A DNA stretch of 64,000 bases, from contig NZ_CP041356.1 of assembly GCF_006965445.1 (NCBI RefSeq), positions 558,001 to 622,000 of the forward strand, in the 5' to 3' direction. The notes under the pieces are model-generated. The model was not told where the DNA came from and did not search any database. It saw only the letters and a list, made by a program, of their open reading frames with translations. The position numbers were made by a program, and so were the translations under genes. Below, piece by piece: positions 25,264 through 33,673 of this stretch. The DNA is from Lactococcus protaetiae. GTDB taxonomy: Bacteria; Bacillota; Bacilli; Lactobacillales; Streptococcaceae. Numbering within the stretch: position 1 is the first letter of the stretch; each line of letters opens with the position of its first letter.

Positions 25264-26015
25264 TGGCAAATCAATACTTTGTATTTCGTGAACTACCTGA
25301 ACTTAACACGACATTCACGATTGAAAATAAAGCGGCGGCGCACCATATTTTTACCGTCATGCGCGCGCAGGCAGGAGAAAAGCTGCAGCTGGTCTTTGAC
25401 GGTGGTAAAGTTGCTTTAGCGGAGGTTGTCAGTCCTGATGAGCATGCGGTCAAACTGACAGAAATCCTGTCAGCACTGACAGAGCTACCAGTAGAGGTTA
25501 CTGTGGCAGTCGGTTTTCCAAAAGCGGACAAGTTAGATTTTATTACGGAAAAGGCGACAGAGCTCGGCGCAGGAGCGATATGGGCGGCTCCTTTCAAATG
25601 GTCGGTTGTCAAATATGATCACAAAAAATTGACGAAAAAGCAAGACAAGCTAGAAAAAATAACACTCGGAGCGGCTGAACAATCAAGGCGACAAATCTTG
25701 CCAGACATCAAACTTTTTGACCAGCTGTCAGTACTGACAGAAAAGTTTTCTGAATTTGATAGCGTGCTGATTGCTTACGAAGAATCCGCTAAAGCTGGCG
25801 AAAAAACAGTCTTTCATCAGGCACTGACGGAGATGTCAAAAGGTCAAAAATTGCTCATTATTTTTGGACCAGAAGGCGGCATTGCCCCAGAAGAAATCGA
25901 AAAATTTGAGCAACTTGGCGCTCGCAAAATCGGTCTAGGTCCACGAATCATGCGCGCTGAGACAGCACCGCTTTATGCGCTGTCAGTGATTTCTGCTTAT
26001 TTTGAGTTACTATAA
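25263..26015 (+). CDS. rsmE: 16S rRNA (uracil(1498)-N(3))-methyltransferase
   Basis: 250 residues. N-terminal PUA-like domain, then the SPOUT methyltransferase fold with FPKADKLDFITEKATELGAG (near residue 82), IIFGPEGGIAPEEI near residue 199 and LGPRIMRAETAPLYALSV near residue 225, which forms the trefoil-knot SAM site. It methylates N3 of U1498 in 16S rRNA. Two perfect CTGTCAG-NN-CTGACAG palindromes lie inside the gene at 25467-25482 and 25736-25751. Confidence 0.95.
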   Translation: MANQYFVFRELPELNTTFTIENKAAAHHIFTVMRAQAGEKLQLVFDGGKVALAEVVSPDEHAVKLTEILSALTELPVEVTVAVGFPKADKLDFITEKATELGAGAIWAAPFKWSVVKYDHKKLTKKQDKLEKITLGAAEQSRRQILPDIKLFDQLSVLTEKFSEFDSVLIAYEESAKAGEKTVFHQALTEMSKGQKLLIIFGPEGGIAPEEIEKFEQLGARKIGLGPRIMRAETAPLYALSVISAYFELL

Positions 26016-26164
26016 CTGGATCCATTGTAAAAACTAACAACGAATTGCCGTTACAGTTTAACTTCAAGGTGTTAAATTTGTTTTTAAAAGTTCCTTTCAG
26101 AAGTTAAAATTTACGTAAACTACTTTTTGTGATAGTACAAACAAGGCGGTATAGTTGAACTAGT

Positions 26165-26430
26165 ATAACTTAGTAAGTGCGTGCTATCTTCGCCCTCTGG
26201 GCTACGTTGTCGATGCTCACTAAGCCACTAGGTAAAACAACTAGTGGCTTAGTGGAATTGGCAGCGGAGCAAAGCGGAGATAGCGCGAATGGATAACGAA
26301 GCGAAGCGGAAGTGTGACCTCATATCGAAGATGTTAAGCAGACTGTTGCAGCTTTAGCTGCGTACAGGTCGCTTAGTTGTTACACCTAGAGGTTGTGCCC
26401 CACCAATGAAGTAATCACTTCAAAAGTTGA
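26165..26430. repeat. Mosaic repeat modules downstream of rsmE
   Basis: Contains AAGTGCGTGCTATCTTCGCC..TTGTCGATGCTCACTAAGCC, an inverted repeat CTAAGCCACTAG/CTAGTGGCTTAG, then the 85-bp module GTGACCTCATATCGAAGATG..GCAGCTTTAGCTGC..ACACCTAGAGGTTGTG (inverse of 13768-13845). It ends in AATGAAGTAATCACTTCA. This half lacks a full GACTTCATT end, so it is a rearranged or partial copy. Confidence 0.65.
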
Positions 26431-26487
26431 GAAATTAAGGCTTTTTCTTGTATAAGACTTGTAAATCTTTAGATTAAGCTTCAAATA

Positions 26488-26520
26488 TGATAAAATGGTT
26501 TAAACAAAAATCAAGGAGGA
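26488..26520 (+). promoter_or_regulatory. Probable rel promoter with an orphan Shine-Dalgarno
   Basis: TGATAAAAT (26488-26496) is an extended -10. AAGGAGGA at 26513-26520 is a near-perfect SD, but no start codon follows at the right distance. The mosaic repeat at 26543-26995 now lies between this site and the rel ATG at 27038. Confidence 0.55.
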
Positions 26521-26542
26521 AAGCTAGTCATCCCGAATCACG

Positions 26543-26995
26543 ATGAAGCAAAGACTTATTCAGCAGGAGTTTCGTAAAACATTTGTCCATTTTCTCTAGT
26601 CGCTAAAGCGGCTGATAAAAGGGCAACTCCTACTGAATTTAGGGTAAACCTCTAGGTGTAACAACTAAGCGACCTGTACGCAGCTAAAGCTGCAACAGTC
26701 TGCTTAACATCTTCGATACGAGGTCACCCTGTCCCAGAAGCCTAAGTGCTATCTCCGCTTCGCTCCGCTGTCCACTCTCGCTAAGTGGCTAAAGCCACAA
26801 GTCGAGTCGCAAAGTACTAACGCCCTAGGGCAGTCGGGCGAAATTCAAAGCTTAAAGTTGCTTCATCTCCTACCTAAAGAGTGGGAGTGTTGCGATTGCG
26901 ACTAGGCGCTTTGCCTTTTGCTCTTACTGCTTTAGCAGCTAAGCAAACGGACAGCGTAGCCGCAAGGCGGAGATAGCATGCTCTTGTTTTGATAA
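26543..26995. repeat. Mosaic repeat element, copy 4 (long, inverted)
   Basis: Begins ATGAAGCAAAGACTTATTCAG and ends GCATGCTCTTGTTTTGATAA, the conserved ends in reverse orientation. The inner order mirrors copy 3: CAACTCCTACTGAATTTAGGG, the 85-bp CTCTAGGTGTAACAAC module, AAGTGCTATCTCCGC, GTGGCTAAAGCCAC, ACGCCCTAGGGCAGTCGG, TCCTACCTAAAGAGTGGGAG and GATTGCGACTAGGCGC. It sits in the 5' leader of rel. No gene is supported in 26016-27037. Confidence 0.75.
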
Positions 26996-27037
26996 AAAAT
27001 AAGAAATCTAAGTGAAAAATAACTAGTATTTAAAATT

Positions 27038-29260
27038 ATGCCTTCAGAACCAGTCTTAACCGGTGCAGAAGTTGTTAATATCTGTGCTGAATATATGAAT
27101 GAAAAAGACCTTTTGCTGGTGCAGAAGGCATTACAGTGCGCATCTATTGCTCACGCGGACCAATATCGTGCTTCTGGTGAGGCTTATTTTGTCCACCCTA
27201 CACAAGTTGCAGGTATTTTAGCGAAATTAAAACTTGATGCAGTAACGGTGTCTTGCGGTTTTTTGCATGACGTTGTAGAGGACACTAACTTTACTCAGGC
27301 TGACTTGCAAGAACTTTTTGGAGACGAAATTGCAGAAATTGTAGATGGTGTTACAAAACTTGGTAAAGTAGAGTACAAATCACACGAAGAACAATTAGCG
27401 GAGAACCATCGTAAGATGCTGATGGCGATGAGCAAAGACATTCGTGTCATTCTTGTCAAGCTTGCCGACCGTCTGCACAATATGCGAACGCTTAAACATT
27501 TACGTCCAGATAAACAAAAACGCATTTCTCGTGAAACGATGGAAATTTATGCTCCGCTGGCTCATCGTTTAGGGATTGCCAGTATCAAGTGGGAATTAGA
27601 AGATCTAGCTTTTCGTTATCTAGAAGAAGCGGAATTTTACCGTATCCGTGGTCTAATGAACGAAAAACGTGCGGCACGCGAAGAATTAGTATCAGAAGTC
27701 ATTAGAAAGCTCCACGAACGTGTTGAAAAAGCAGGCGTTGACGCTGAGATTTATGGTCGTCCAAAGCATATTTATAGCATTTATCGTAAAATGCACGATA
27801 AGAAAAAACGCTTTGACGAGATTTATGATTTGATTGCAATCCGTTGTATCACTGAAACAACAAGCGATGTTTACACGACTTTAGGCTATATTCATGACCT
27901 CTGGAAACCCATGCCAGGACGTTTTAAAGACTACATTGCCAATCCGAAAGCAAATGGTTATCAGTCTGTCCATACTACGGTTTACGGTCCAAAAGGTCCA
28001 ATGGAATTTCAAATTCGGACGCGCGAAATGCACCAAATCGCAGAATTTGGGGTTGCAGCGCATTGGGCATACAAACAGGGGCGTAAAGCAAAAGTTGATG
28101 TTCATGAAATTTCTGAAACTTTAAATTGGATTCATGAACTTGTTGAGCTGCGGGAAGAAGCAGGCGATTCTGCTGAAGATTTTGTAAAAGCAGTGCAGGA
28201 AGATATTTTATCTGATAAAATTTATGTTTTCACGCCAAATGGTGAAGTTCAAGAACTTCCCCGTGGTTCTGGTCCGATTGATTTTGCTTATGCTATCCAT
28301 ACAAAAGTTGGTGATCATGCCACGGGTGCAAAAGTGAATGGTCGAATGAAGCCCTTATCCGTGCAGCTCAAAACAGGGGACAGAGTTGAGATTATCACGA
28401 GTCCAAGCTCTTTTGGTCCAAGCCGTGACTGGATTAATCTTGTTAAAACAAATAAAGCGCGGAATAAAATCAAACAATTTTTCAAAAATCAAGATAAGGA
28501 ACTTTCCGTCAATAAAGGACGTGAAATGTTACAAGATGCACTATTAGAAAGTGGTTTTGTTCCTAATCAGTATCTAGATAAAAAACATTTTGATGAATTA
28601 TTCAACAAGATGAGTTATCGTAATGCAGATGCACTCTATGCAGCAATTGGTTTTGGGGAACTTTCACCAATCACGGTTGCCAATCGTTTGACTGAGTCAG
28701 AACGGCGCCAAGCTGAACGAGCGAAACAAAAAGCAGAAGCTGAAGAGTTGATGAAAGGCGAAGTCAAGCGCGAAACGAACAAAAATGTCATGAAAGTTCG
28801 TCATGATGGGGGTGTGAGTGTTTCTGGTATTGACAGCTTACTTGTACGCATTGCCAAATGTTGTAATCCTGTTCCAGGTGATGACATTGTTGGTTATATC
28901 ACGAAGGGACGAGGCGTTTCGGTCCATCGATCTGATTGTCAAAATGTGCGGAACATGGAAGATTTTGAGCAACGTCTTGTTGAAGTTGAGTGGGATGAAT
29001 CCGAAAATCTTACGAAAGAATATGTTGCAAATATTGATGTTTATGGTTTTAACCGCCCAGGTCTTTTGAATGATGTGATGCAAGTGTTGTCAAATTCAAC
29101 AAAAAATCTAATTTCAATCAATGCTCAACCAACTAAAGATAAAAAAATGGCAAATATTCACATTGCTTTAGGCATTAAAAATCTGTCTGACCTTACGACA
29201 GTTGTAGATAAAATCAAGATGACACCAGATGTTTATTCTGTTAAACGTACAAACGCATAA
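27038..29260 (+). CDS. rel: Bifunctional (p)ppGpp synthetase/hydrolase (RSH)
   Basis: 740 residues, full length. HD hydrolase domain: HADQYRASGEAYFVHP near residue 39 and FLHDVVEDT near residue 76, both intact, so hydrolysis is expected. Synthetase domain: GRPKHIYSIYRKM near residue 241 and the ANGYQSVHTTV motif near residue 306. TGS domain from about residue 390 (IYVFTPNGEVQELPRGS), the zinc-finger-type region CCNPVPGDDIVGYITKGRG near residue 605, and a C-terminal ACT/RRM domain. It senses uncharged tRNA on the ribosome. The SD is poor and the 5' leader is interrupted by a repeat. Confidence 0.96.
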   Translation: MPSEPVLTGAEVVNICAEYMNEKDLLLVQKALQCASIAHADQYRASGEAYFVHPTQVAGILAKLKLDAVTVSCGFLHDVVEDTNFTQADLQELFGDEIAEIVDGVTKLGKVEYKSHEEQLAENHRKMLMAMSKDIRVILVKLADRLHNMRTLKHLRPDKQKRISRETMEIYAPLAHRLGIASIKWELEDLAFRYLEEAEFYRIRGLMNEKRAAREELVSEVIRKLHERVEKAGVDAEIYGRPKHIYSIYRKMHDKKKRFDEIYDLIAIRCITETTSDVYTTLGYIHDLWKPMPGRFKDYIANPKANGYQSVHTTVYGPKGPMEFQIRTREMHQIAEFGVAAHWAYKQGRKAKVDVHEISETLNWIHELVELREEAGDSAEDFVKAVQEDILSDKIYVFTPNGEVQELPRGSGPIDFAYAIHTKVGDHATGAKVNGRMKPLSVQLKTGDRVEIITSPSSFGPSRDWINLVKTNKARNKIKQFFKNQDKELSVNKGREMLQDALLESGFVPNQYLDKKHFDELFNKMSYRNADALYAAIGFGELSPITVANRLTESERRQAERAKQKAEAEELMKGEVKRETNKNVMKVRHDGGVSVSGIDSLLVRIAKCCNPVPGDDIVGYITKGRGVSVHRSDCQNVRNMEDFEQRLVEVEWDESENLTKEYVANIDVYGFNRPGLLNDVMQVLSNSTKNLISINAQPTKDKKMANIHIALGIKNLSDLTTVVDKIKMTPDVYSVKRTNA

Positions 29261-29372
29261 ATGAAGTCAAGACTTATTCAGCGAAGATAGCGTAGATCGT
29301 TCGCAAAACGGTGTGCGAAGCACGTAGCACCGTAGCGAGCATCAACAGCGCCATGCACTTGCTTTGATAAAA
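29261..29372. repeat. Mosaic repeat element, copy 5, abutting the rel stop codon
   Basis: Begins ATGAAGTCAAGACTTATTCAG directly after the rel TAA and ends GCACTTGCTTTGATAAAA. The inside differs from other copies: CGTTCGCAAAACGG and GTGTGCGAAGCACG, pieces also found at 13970-14010. The rel terminator follows at once. Confidence 0.75.
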
Positions 29373-29399
29373 GAGTTTAGGGAAGTCCTAAACTCTTTT
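29369..29399. terminator. Terminator downstream of rel
   Basis: A 13-bp perfect stem (AAAAGAGTTTAGG with its complement), 5-nt loop, then TTTTATTTTG. It can also serve the leftward glycosyltransferase gene that ends at 29434. Confidence 0.85.
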
Positions 29400-29433
29400 A
29401 TTTTGCTTATTCCAAAAGCAGTATATTCGTAAA

Positions 29434-30359
29434 TTAGTATAGATTTGTTTCTTTAATGATATAGTTGGGACGTTTTTTAGTTTCGAGGAAAATTTTAGCA
29501 ATATATTTTCCTATGATTCCCAAAGAAAGAAGTTGTAATCCACCTAAAAGTAGGATGAGTACAATCAAGGTGGGAAATCCTTGCACAGGGTCGCCGAAAA
29601 TTAAAGTTTTTATAATGTAAAAAATACCTAAAACAAGGGAGATGAAGAAACTAAGAACTCCTACAAATGTAGCGATATTTAAAGGTGCTTCTGAGAAGTT
29701 CATTAGACCATCAATGGAATAACTGAGTAATTCTCGAAAAGTCCAAGAGGTTTTACCGGCACTTCTTTCATGATTGGGATATTCAAGATAGACTACATTG
29801 TAGCCTACCCAAGCAAAAAGACCCTTGGAAAAACGATTATTTTCTTCCAATGTTAAAATACTGTCTACAACCTGACGTGTCATTAAGCGGAAGTCACGAA
29901 CACCATCAACAATGGGGGTACTTGAAATTTTGTTGAATGTTTTATAAAACAAGCGAGATAAAGATGAGATAATGAAAGGCTCACCTTGGCGAGAAATTCT
30001 GCGTGTGCCTACAACATCGTATCCTTCAAGGATTTTATCATACATTTGAGTCAGGAGTTCAGGAGGGTCCTGAAGGTCAACATCCATGATAGTAACAAAA
30101 GATTCATGTGTAGCTTGCAATCCTGCTAGGAGAGCAGCTTCTTTTCCAAAGTTTCTGGAAAAACTGATATAGTTGATATTTTCTTCTTGAAGCGCTAATT
30201 TCTTAATAATAGAGAGAGTATTGTCTTTAGACCCATCATTTACGAAGTAAAAAGTTTTCTTGAGCTGAAGAGGGTCGTTTTTTTATTGACTGCTTCAATG
30301 AAAAGTTCAATGGTTTCTTCTTCATTGTATACTGGGACAATAATTGCTAGTTCTTCCAT
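29434..30359 (-). pseudogene. GT2 bactoprenol/dolichol-type glycosyltransferase (GtrB/CsbB-like), frameshifted
   Basis: From ATG 30359 the frame gives MEELAIIVPVYNEEETIE and stops early. Adding one base to the T7 run at 30278-30284 joins it to the downstream frame, giving 308 residues. Motifs of the DPM1/GtrB family: VPVYNEEE, FVNDGSKDNT, SRNFGKEAALLAGL, IMDVDLQDPPE and two C-terminal membrane helices (GVLSFFISLVLGIFYIIKTL and LIVLILLLGGLQLLSLGII). The enzyme attaches a sugar to undecaprenyl phosphate for wall polysaccharide modification. Without the missing base only the last 228 residues could be made, from an internal ATG. The cause may be a sequencing undercall, decay or slippage-based phase variation. 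Confidence 0.85.
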
Positions 30360-30450
30360 GAGCTTCTCCTTTAGAAGTTAAGTCTAATACATATTTCTTT
30401 ACAAAGCATTATAGAGTTTTGATATAAAATAAGGTACTCTTATTAATACG

Positions 30451-30479
30451 ATATTACCTAAAGACAGTCCGTCTGTCAA
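30451..30479 (-). promoter_or_regulatory. Promoter of the glycosyltransferase gene
   Basis: On the minus strand: TTGACA at 30474-30479, a 17-bp spacer, TAATAT at 30451-30456. The spacer contains the dyad GACAG-TCCGT-CTGTC. Confidence 0.65.
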
Positions 30480-30509
30480 GAATTCTTTGCACTATGGTAA
30501 AATGAAAAT

Positions 30510-30602
30510 ATGAATATAGTGCTTACTAAATTCCATAAAAAATTAAAAACGACCCTTGATACTGATAGACTTATCAGTGACTATGATTTTATCAATGAGT
30601 AG
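30510..30602 (+). pseudogene. Host reading frame truncated at the prophage junction (attL region)
   Basis: Downstream of a -10-like TATGGTAAAATG, an ATG at 30510 opens MNIVLTKFHKKLKTTLD and runs into the 3' end of the integrase gene on the other strand, stopping at 30602. The first codons look like a host gene start; the rest is antisense to int. I read this as the attL side of prophage integration into the 5' end of a host gene. The exact core cannot be set without the right junction. Confidence 0.45.
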
Positions 30603-32003
30603 GCCAGCTTTTTCCTTTTGGGTGATTGGGTCAAGCTGGCTAAATGGCTTATCTAAACTTAAAATTGTTTGTTTAAATTTTTCTATATTAGGACTATAAA
30701 TCCTAGCTTTTAATATCTCTATATTTTTAGTGAGAGTGGAGCTTTGGGATTCTAAAGTTCTTTTTTTTGTATCATAAACATCTTTTGAAAGGTCTCCATC
30801 AAGATAGAGGTCAACCAAGCGACCTAATCTTGAATTATTTTTTTCAAATTCTTTTTCTAAGTTTTCGAGTTCTTCTTTGTCACTTTTTTCTGAATGATTA
30901 TCTCTCAATTCCTTAATATCATCAGGATTAATTTGGATATTCTCAACCCAATCAAATATTGCTTGTTCAATAGGTTCACGTTTCAAGTTTTTTTGAATGC
31001 AGACAATGTCTGCAAATTTTTCTTCTGCATGACGTCTCCTAAAGGTCTCAGATTGCGTGTTTAAACATTTATAGTAAATGCGTTGACTTCCGTCCTTATT
31101 TCTTGTGCTAGCTGTCATGATGAAACGTGCGCCACAGTGTCCACAGTATAGCAAGCCAGAAGGGAGATATTTAGACTGAAAAGGCCTGGGGTTATTATTC
31201 TTTTTATAAGCTTCAGCTTGTCTAATTTCCAATTCCTTTTGTACCTTCTCGTAAGTTTCAAGGGTTATGAGAGGTTCATGATTACCTTTAAACCATTCTT
31301 TACTGTATCGTGTAAAGCCAGCATAGGTCTTATTCTTCAATACTTGCTTTACAGTTGGTAGAGACCACTTTTTATTTTTTCCAATATGACCAGCATCATT
31401 TAGTTCGCGAACAATGCTATTTGTTGACATACCTGCTAAATAATCGTCAAAAATTCGTTTAAGAATTGGGGATTGGATATCATCTACTTGCAGCTCACTA
31501 TTCTCTAAATGATATCCAAATGGAGGGACAATCCAAGCGGATGTTTTACCAGATTCTATCCGTTTTCTTTTTCCAGCCATTAGTCGGCGCCGAATTGTAG
31601 CTTTTTCATATTGGGCGATACTTGCCTTGATACTATACTGAAGTATACCTGAATCGGAGTCAAGGTCATATTCTTCAGAAAGCGAACGCAGCTTTATATT
31701 ATATTTTTTGAAAAGGTCATCAAGTAGAATAAGAGAATCTTTCAAATCACGACTTAATCGGTCTTGGTCATAAATTAACACGGTATCAAAATAACCCTTT
31801 TGGCCATCTTTTATGAGTTCATCCATCGCTGGGCGATCTAAATTACCCCCAGATTTACCTGCATCTGTATACACGTTATGAATCAGCCAACCTTGGGAGA
31901 TGGAGTATGTGACCATCTTATCTGTTTGGTCTTCTAGGGAGTATCCTTTTTCAACTTGATTTTGTGTTGATACTCTAACATAGATTGCTACTCTGTTTGT
32001 CAT
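30543..32003 (-). CDS. int: Large serine recombinase (phage integrase)
   Basis: 486 residues. N-terminal resolvase domain with the catalytic serine in YVRVSTQNQ (Ser about residue 12) and DQDRLSRDLKDS near residue 80. Recombinase domain with PPFGYHLENSE and KNKTYAGFTRY. Zinc ribbon LLYCGHCGARFIMT near residue 287, with its partner cysteine in YKCLNTQ. A coiled-coil segment (EELENLEKEFEKNNSRLGRL) follows. It resembles TP901-1 integrase. It is the first prophage gene and faces the left attachment site. Excision would need a recombination directionality factor, which I cannot identify. Confidence 0.93.
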   Translation of the reverse strand: MTNRVAIYVRVSTQNQVEKGYSLEDQTDKMVTYSISQGWLIHNVYTDAGKSGGNLDRPAMDELIKDGQKGYFDTVLIYDQDRLSRDLKDSLILLDDLFKKYNIKLRSLSEEYDLDSDSGILQYSIKASIAQYEKATIRRRLMAGKRKRIESGKTSAWIVPPFGYHLENSELQVDDIQSPILKRIFDDYLAGMSTNSIVRELNDAGHIGKNKKWSLPTVKQVLKNKTYAGFTRYSKEWFKGNHEPLITLETYEKVQKELEIRQAEAYKKNNNPRPFQSKYLPSGLLYCGHCGARFIMTASTRNKDGSQRIYYKCLNTQSETFRRRHAEEKFADIVCIQKNLKREPIEQAIFDWVENIQINPDDIKELRDNHSEKSDKEELENLEKEFEKNNSRLGRLVDLYLDGDLSKDVYDTKKRTLESQSSTLTKNIEILKARIYSPNIEKFKQTILSLDKPFSQLDPITQKEKAGLLIDKIIVTDKSISIKGRF

Positions 32004-32080
32004 TGATTTTTACTCACTTTCTTGTTAAAATGAGTGTAAGAAAAAGCATCAAATTTGATGGGTTTCTTACACTTAGAATT

Positions 32081-32119
32081 AAAAGCCGCCGCGGTCGCCA
32101 AACTTTTGGCGGCTTTTTT
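32081..32119 (-). terminator. Terminator between integrase and the zinc-ribbon gene
   Basis: AAAAGCCGCC (32081-32090) pairs with GGCGGCTTTT (from 32108) around a 17-nt loop. It ends leftward transcription of the gene at 32124-32582. Confidence 0.75.
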
Positions 32120-32123
32120 GTGT

Positions 32124-32582
32124 TTAATTTTTAATTTCCCATTTATGACCGCAATCGTTACACATCATTTTGAATGCTTTCGTACTACTTCCTACTTTCA
32201 AAATACCAAAGTTCCCTTTTTGTATTCCTCCAAGAGAGGTTACATTATGACTAAGGCATTTGGAGCAGATTGTTCCTTTTTTAGCTAATTTAATATCTTG
32301 TTTTTTTTGATTTTTTTCTTCTTTTTTTACATCTTTTTTCATTGTAGCTTCTTCCAAAAGTTCTTCAATTTTGGTATGAGCCTCTCCAGATTTCAGTTGT
32401 TCAATATTAATAGAGTTCAAAACTTTAGATAACATAAATGGGTTGGTTGCAAATTTTTCTAGGTTATATCCTAATAATTTTGCACAATTCGCACACACGA
32501 TTTCTGTATTGCTATTTATGGTGTAGTGCGCTGTAAGCATACCTATTCGTTTACCACAAACATCACATTCTTTATTAATCAT
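32124..32582 (-). CDS. DUF4428-like zinc-ribbon protein in the lysogeny module
   Basis: 152 residues. N-terminal Cys pairs CDVCGKRIGML and CANCAKLLGY form one zinc site. A lysine-rich helix (TMKKDVKKEEKNQKKQDIK) follows. C-terminal CSKCLSHNVTSLGG and CNDCGHKWEI form a second ribbon. Position between int and cI is where P335 phages often carry lysogenic-conversion or superinfection genes. Function not recognised; nucleic-acid or protein binding by the ribbons is an inference. Confidence 0.75.
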   Translation of the reverse strand: MINKECDVCGKRIGMLTAHYTINSNTEIVCANCAKLLGYNLEKFATNPFMLSKVLNSINIEQLKSGEAHTKIEELLEEATMKKDVKKEEKNQKKQDIKLAKKGTICSKCLSHNVTSLGGIQKGNFGILKVGSSTKAFKMMCNDCGHKWEIKN

Positions 32583-32644
32583 AAATAATATTCCTACTAC
32601 CTAGCTTTTAACGAGAATCTAGGCTTGCTCGTAGTTTAATTTTA

Positions 32645-33507
32645 TCAGTAGTCTTGTTCAACTTTAACCAATCTTCCCTCAACCTCTGCTGGATTGTATT
32701 CATCAGCATATTGGACAGGATAGTCAGGATTTAATGGCTCAAGTCTTAAACGAAGAGGATATCCATTTTCATCATACTCATAAAACACACATTTAAGAGT
32801 CGCCTCGTTATCATCAGTGAATCGTATCGCGCCAATACCTCCATCGCTAATATGCGGGTCTTGAAGGATTAAAGCGAAAGAACCGTCGTGTATCTCTGTT
32901 TCCATGCTTTCACCTTTAACTCTAAGCCAAAAGATATCATCACGTCCAGCATATTTTCCGTAAACAGGGCGCATACCTTCAAAATTTTGCTCAGAAAGAA
33001 TGGGAGTTCCTGCGGCGATTTCTCCAATAACTGGTGCGTATCCCTCTTTATCTGGATCATAAGGAATGACATTAGTTATTTTGTCATAATCGATTTTATT
33101 TGAAAAGAAAGATCGAATTTTCTCCCCTCGTTTTTTAGCTTTTTCTTGTTCGGATAATTGAAGATTAGCAGTGTCTAGGACGATTTGTTGACGTGGGGCT
33201 CGAGTTTAGAACTTACTTTAGTTATTTTTTCTACTATGGGAGTAGGTGGTTTTGGGCGTTCGCTTTCCAGCATAGGAACATCAAACCCCATTAACCATGC
33301 TTCACTTACCCCAAAAGTTTGAGCCAGTAAATAAATTCTATTTTGGTCCGGTGATTGAATACCATTTACATATTGGGATAACGTGCTTTTGCTCAATTTA
33401 ATACCATATTTTTTTTGGTAAGGATTAGAAAGATTAAGAATATCGACTTGTTTTAAACTTCTTTCGGACATCAGTTGCTTTAATCTATTACTTGTGTCGG
33501 TTTTCAT
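32645..33507 (-). pseudogene. cI: CI-type phage repressor (HTH plus S24 peptidase), frameshifted
   Basis: Starts MKTDTSNRLKQLMSERSLKQ at ATG 33507 (SD AGAGGAA), close to the TP901-1 CI N-terminus, with an HTH through STLSQYVNGIQSPDQNRIYLL. The frame stops near 33163. One extra base in the G4 run at 33195-33198 (C4 on the coding strand) joins it to the downstream frame, giving 287 residues. That frame has the LexA/S24 domain: IAAGTPIL (self-cleavage Ala-Gly), VKGESMETEIHDG (Ser) and EATLKCVFY (Lys). The repaired protein should be cleaved in a RecA-dependent SOS response. As written, it would be a 115-residue HTH protein. Confidence 0.85.
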
Positions 33508-33537
33508 AAAATTCCTCTTTTTATTTTGTATAAATAG

Positions 33538-33655
33538 ATTATAACTTAACTTGAACAAAAGTTCAACAAAAAAATTCATCTTTCATGAACTTTTTTGTTG
33601 ACAACGATAAATTTTAATGATAAACTGATAACCATAAAGTTCATGAATCGTGAAC
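33538..33655. promoter_or_regulatory. Lysogeny switch: PL/PR-type promoters and three operators
   Basis: Leftward promoter for cI: TTGAAC at 33561-33566, 17 bp, TATAAT at 33538-33543. Rightward promoter for mor: TTGACA at 33598-33603, 17 bp, TAAACT at 33621-33626. Three related dyads: TTGAACAAAAGTTCAA (33551-33566, on the cI -35), TTCATCTTTCATGAA (33575-33589) and GTTCATGAATCGTGAAC (33639-33655, just past the mor promoter). This mirrors the TP901-1 CI/MOR switch. Confidence 0.8.
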
Positions 33656-33673
33656 GAAAGGAAAGGAGACATT

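Noticed and set aside
3429-29372. CRISPR array or insertion sequences as an explanation for the dispersed repeats
   Set aside because: The copies are scattered, of unequal length and in both directions, with no regular spacing and no transposase gene; neither CRISPR nor an IS fits.
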